From Zobellia uliginosa (GTDB lineage Bacteria > Bacteroidota > Bacteroidia > Flavobacteriales > Flavobacteriaceae): a DNA stretch of 64,000 nucleotides. How positions within the stretch are numbered: the stretch's first letter is position 1; the number at the start of each line of letters is the position of its first letter. The notes beneath the pieces are model-generated. The model worked only from the letters and a program-made list of their open reading frames with translations. It had not been told where the DNA came from and searched no databases. The position numbers and the translations under genes were made by a program. The stretch lies in NCBI RefSeq assembly GCF_018860745.1, contig NZ_JAHKPY010000003.1, positions 186,001 to 250,000 on the forward strand, written 5' to 3'. Shown one piece after another: positions 61,837 to 64,000 of this stretch.

Positions 61837-64000
61837 ATGCCAAAAAGAAAAGATTTAAAATCCATACTACTGATCGGCTCCGGTCCCATTGTAATAGGTC
61901 AAGCTTGTGAGTTTGATTATGCAGGTTCTCAATCCTTACGTTCATTACGTGAAGATGGTATAGAGACTATATTGATAAATAGTAATCCGGCTACTATTAT
62001 GACGGATCCATCAATGGCTGATCATGTGTATTTGAAACCGTTGACTACCAAGTCAATAATCGAGATACTAAAGGAACATCCTCAAATAGATGCTGTTTTG
62101 CCTACCATGGGAGGACAGACTGCTCTTAATTTATGTATAGAAGCAGATGAGAAAGGCATATGGAAAGATTTTGGAGTTGATCTTATTGGGGTTGATATTG
62201 ATGCGATAAATATTACGGAAGATCGTGAACAGTTTCGTGAATTAATGCTTAAGATAGGTGTGGGCATGGCACCGCAAGCTACAGCTACATCTTTCTTAAA
62301 AGGAAAAGAAATAGCACAGGAATTTGGCTTTCCGTTGGTAATTAGAGCATCTTATACCTTGGGAGGTGCTGGAGCGGCAATTGTTTATAAACCAGAAGAT
62401 TTTGATGAATTATTGAGTCGTGGTTTGGAGATTTCTCCTATTCACGAAGTCATGATAGACAAAGCCTTAATGGGCTGGAAAGAATACGAACTAGAGTTAT
62501 TACGTGATAATAACGATAATGTTGTAATTATCTGTGCCATAGAAAATATGGATCCAATGGGTATTCACACCGGAGATTCTATTACGGTGGCGCCTGCAAT
62601 GACCTTGTCAGACAGAACGTATCAAAAAATGCGTGATATGGCAATCCATATGATGCGTAGCATTGGTGATTTTGCAGGTGGGTGTAACGTTCAGTTTGCA
62701 GTAAGCCCTGACGATGAAGAGGAAATTATTGCCATTGAAATTAACCCCAGAGTATCTCGTTCTTCTGCATTGGCTTCAAAAGCAACGGGGTATCCTATCG
62801 CAAAAATAGCTACAAAGTTGGCAATAGGGTATCATCTAAATGAACTCGATAATCAAATTACAAAATCAACTTCTGCGTTATTTGAGCCGACTTTGGATTA
62901 TGTGATTGTTAAAATACCAAGATGGAACTTTGATAAATTTGAAGGTTCTGATCGTACCTTAGGTCTACAGATGAAATCTGTTGGAGAGGTTATGGGTATT
63001 GGACGTTCGTTCCAAGAAGCCCTTCACAAAGCAACACAATCTTTAGAGATCAAAAGAAATGGGCTAGGGGCAGATGGTAAAGGTTATAGTAACTATGACC
63101 AAATCATCAAGAAACTGACCATTCCAAGTTGGGATAGGGTTTTTGTCATATATGATGCTATCCAATTGGGTATTCCATTGAGTAGAATCCATGAGATAAC
63201 CAAAATAGACATGTGGTTCTTAAAACAGTATGAAGAACTTCATTTATTAGAGAAAGAGATTTCTACGTATACGATTGCAACGCTTACCAAAGATTTGATG
63301 TTGGAAGCAAAGCAAAAAGGTTTCGCAGATAGACAGATAGCGCATATGCTAGATTGTTATGAGAGTGAAGTACATAGTAAACGTACGGATGAAATGAACA
63401 TAAACAGGGTCTATAAATTAGTAGATACCTGTGCGGCCGAATTTAAGGCGATGACTCCATATTACTATTCTACTTTTGAAGCGGAAATTGAAAAACCGGA
63501 TGGTACACGTTACGTTGAGAATGACAGTATTGTTACGGACCGTAAGAAAATAGTAGTTCTAGGTTCTGGTCCAAACAGGATCGGTCAAGGAATTGAGTTT
63601 GATTATTGTTGTGTACATGGTGTACTTGCAGCAGCAGAATGTGGTTATGAGACCATCATGATCAACTGTAATCCAGAAACGGTTTCAACTGATTTTGACA
63701 CTGCGGATAAACTGTATTTTGAGCCGGTTTTCTGGGAGCATATCTACGATATTATTCGTCATGAGAAACCAGAAGGCGTTATTGTTCAATTAGGTGGGCA
63801 AACTGCTTTAAAATTAGCGGAAAAACTATCTAAATACGGTATCAAAATTATAGGCACTAGCTTTGAAGCATTAGATTTAGCGGAAGACAGAGGAAGTTTC
63901 TCTGAAATGCTTAAACAGAACAATATTCCTTTTCCGCAATACGGTATTGCTGAAACGGCAGATGAGGCTTTGGCCCTTGCCGATGAATTGGATTTTCCTT
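61837..64000 (+). CDS. carB: Carbamoyl-phosphate synthase large subunit (3' truncated by window)
   Basis: The first 721 codons of an enzyme of about 950 residues are present; the rest lies past the window. It starts MPKRKDLKSILLIGSGPIVIGQ and carries both halves' opening motifs: GSGPIVIGQACEFDYAGSQ in the first and LGSGPNRIGQGIEFDYCCVH (near residue 575) in the second. ATP-grasp residues are seen in GGAGAAIVYK and IEINPRVSRSSALASKATGYPIA. It makes carbamoyl phosphate from ammonia (released from glutamine by CarA), bicarbonate and two ATP for arginine and pyrimidine synthesis. No carA is seen here. The upstream gap is 119 bp, including the rpmH terminator. Confidence 0.97.
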   Translation, partial: MPKRKDLKSILLIGSGPIVIGQACEFDYAGSQSLRSLREDGIETILINSNPATIMTDPSMADHVYLKPLTTKSIIEILKEHPQIDAVLPTMGGQTALNLCIEADEKGIWKDFGVDLIGVDIDAINITEDREQFRELMLKIGVGMAPQATATSFLKGKEIAQEFGFPLVIRASYTLGGAGAAIVYKPEDFDELLSRGLEISPIHEVMIDKALMGWKEYELELLRDNNDNVVIICAIENMDPMGIHTGDSITVAPAMTLSDRTYQKMRDMAIHMMRSIGDFAGGCNVQFAVSPDDEEEIIAIEINPRVSRSSALASKATGYPIAKIATKLAIGYHLNELDNQITKSTSALFEPTLDYVIVKIPRWNFDKFEGSDRTLGLQMKSVGEVMGIGRSFQEALHKATQSLEIKRNGLGADGKGYSNYDQIIKKLTIPSWDRVFVIYDAIQLGIPLSRIHEITKIDMWFLKQYEELHLLEKEISTYTIATLTKDLMLEAKQKGFADRQIAHMLDCYESEVHSKRTDEMNINRVYKLVDTCAAEFKAMTPYYYSTFEAEIEKPDGTRYVENDSIVTDRKKIVVLGSGPNRIGQGIEFDYCCVHGVLAAAECGYETIMINCNPETVSTDFDTADKLYFEPVFWEHIYDIIRHEKPEGVIVQLGGQTALKLAEKLSKYGIKIIGTSFEALDLAEDRGSFSEMLKQNNIPFPQYGIAETADEALALADELDFP

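Noticed and set aside
1-64000. Mobile elements, CRISPR arrays, tRNA or rRNA genes
   Set aside because: No transposase or integrase motifs, no regular repeat-spacer pattern, and no cloverleaf or rRNA-like sequence were seen on either strand.

Overview
The window looks like chromosomal DNA of a marine member of the Flavobacteriaceae (Bacteroidota), of the kind that lives on algal polysaccharides. The signs are a SusC/SusD pair with a PL7 alginate lyase, a secreted protein with a type IX secretion C-terminal sorting domain, flavobacterial promoters (TTG-N19-TAnnTTTG upstream of rpmE2 and rpmH), type-B L31, many lipoproteins, and AT-rich intergenic DNA. I see no rRNA, tRNA, CRISPR array, phage gene or transposase. 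Genus placement (Zobellia/Maribacter-like) is only an impression.

Layout. 1-4.35 kb: the 3' part of a ThuA / soluble sugar dehydrogenase / PKD / cytochrome c fusion, convergent with an M1-type metallopeptidase. 4.5-7.5 kb: a four-gene leftward cassette of ArsR-type repressor, CxxC thioredoxin-like protein, ArsP/YraQ-type permease and an exported two-domain protein joining an acetolactate-decarboxylase-like domain to an FmdE-like domain. Two matching 16-bp dyads sit in front of the repressor and thioredoxin genes, and a perfect CRP/FNR-like palindrome lies upstream of the first. 7.5-14.9 kb: a small alginate-type PUL (PL7 lyase lipoprotein, SusC, SusD), in which SusC is cut by one in-frame TGA. 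A 1.2-kb gene-free gap between lyase and SusC holds what may be remnants. 15-22.7 kb: single genes (PIG-L deacetylase, zinc-less MDR oxidoreductase, lipoproteins, OmpA-type protein, MFS transporter, beta-propeller/SnoaL fusion).

22.7-26.8 kb: trehalose-6-phosphate synthase/phosphatase fusion divergent from a GH15 hydrolase. 26.9-34.9 kb: a beta-oxidation cluster (acyl-CoA ligase, MarR regulator, 3-hydroxyacyl-CoA dehydrogenase/enoyl-CoA hydratase, thiolase, acyl-CoA dehydrogenase), with a perfect 32-bp palindrome next to the marR -7 box. 35.1-37.7 kb: T9SS-sorted secreted protein. 37.8-50.9 kb: housekeeping genes (purL, RsmB-type methyltransferase, an ECF sigma/anti-sigma-like/periplasmic-sensor trio, MsbA-like ABC exporter, phosphohexomutase, GT2, DUF4199). 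51-64 kb: rpmE2, GlmU-like protein, a secreted four-repeat protein, mtaB, small GNAT, alpha/beta hydrolase, lytic transglycosylase, cardiolipin synthase, TPR protein, DUF6263-like protein, rpmH and the 5' three quarters of carB.

The best candidate for something little described is the 4.5-7.5 kb cassette: a redox/metalloid-type repressor, thiol protein and permease co-transcribed with an exported ALDC-FmdE fusion that keeps the metal-ligand residues of both parent families. The most checkable oddities are the single in-frame stop in SusC and the palindromic operators of the arsR-like and marR genes.
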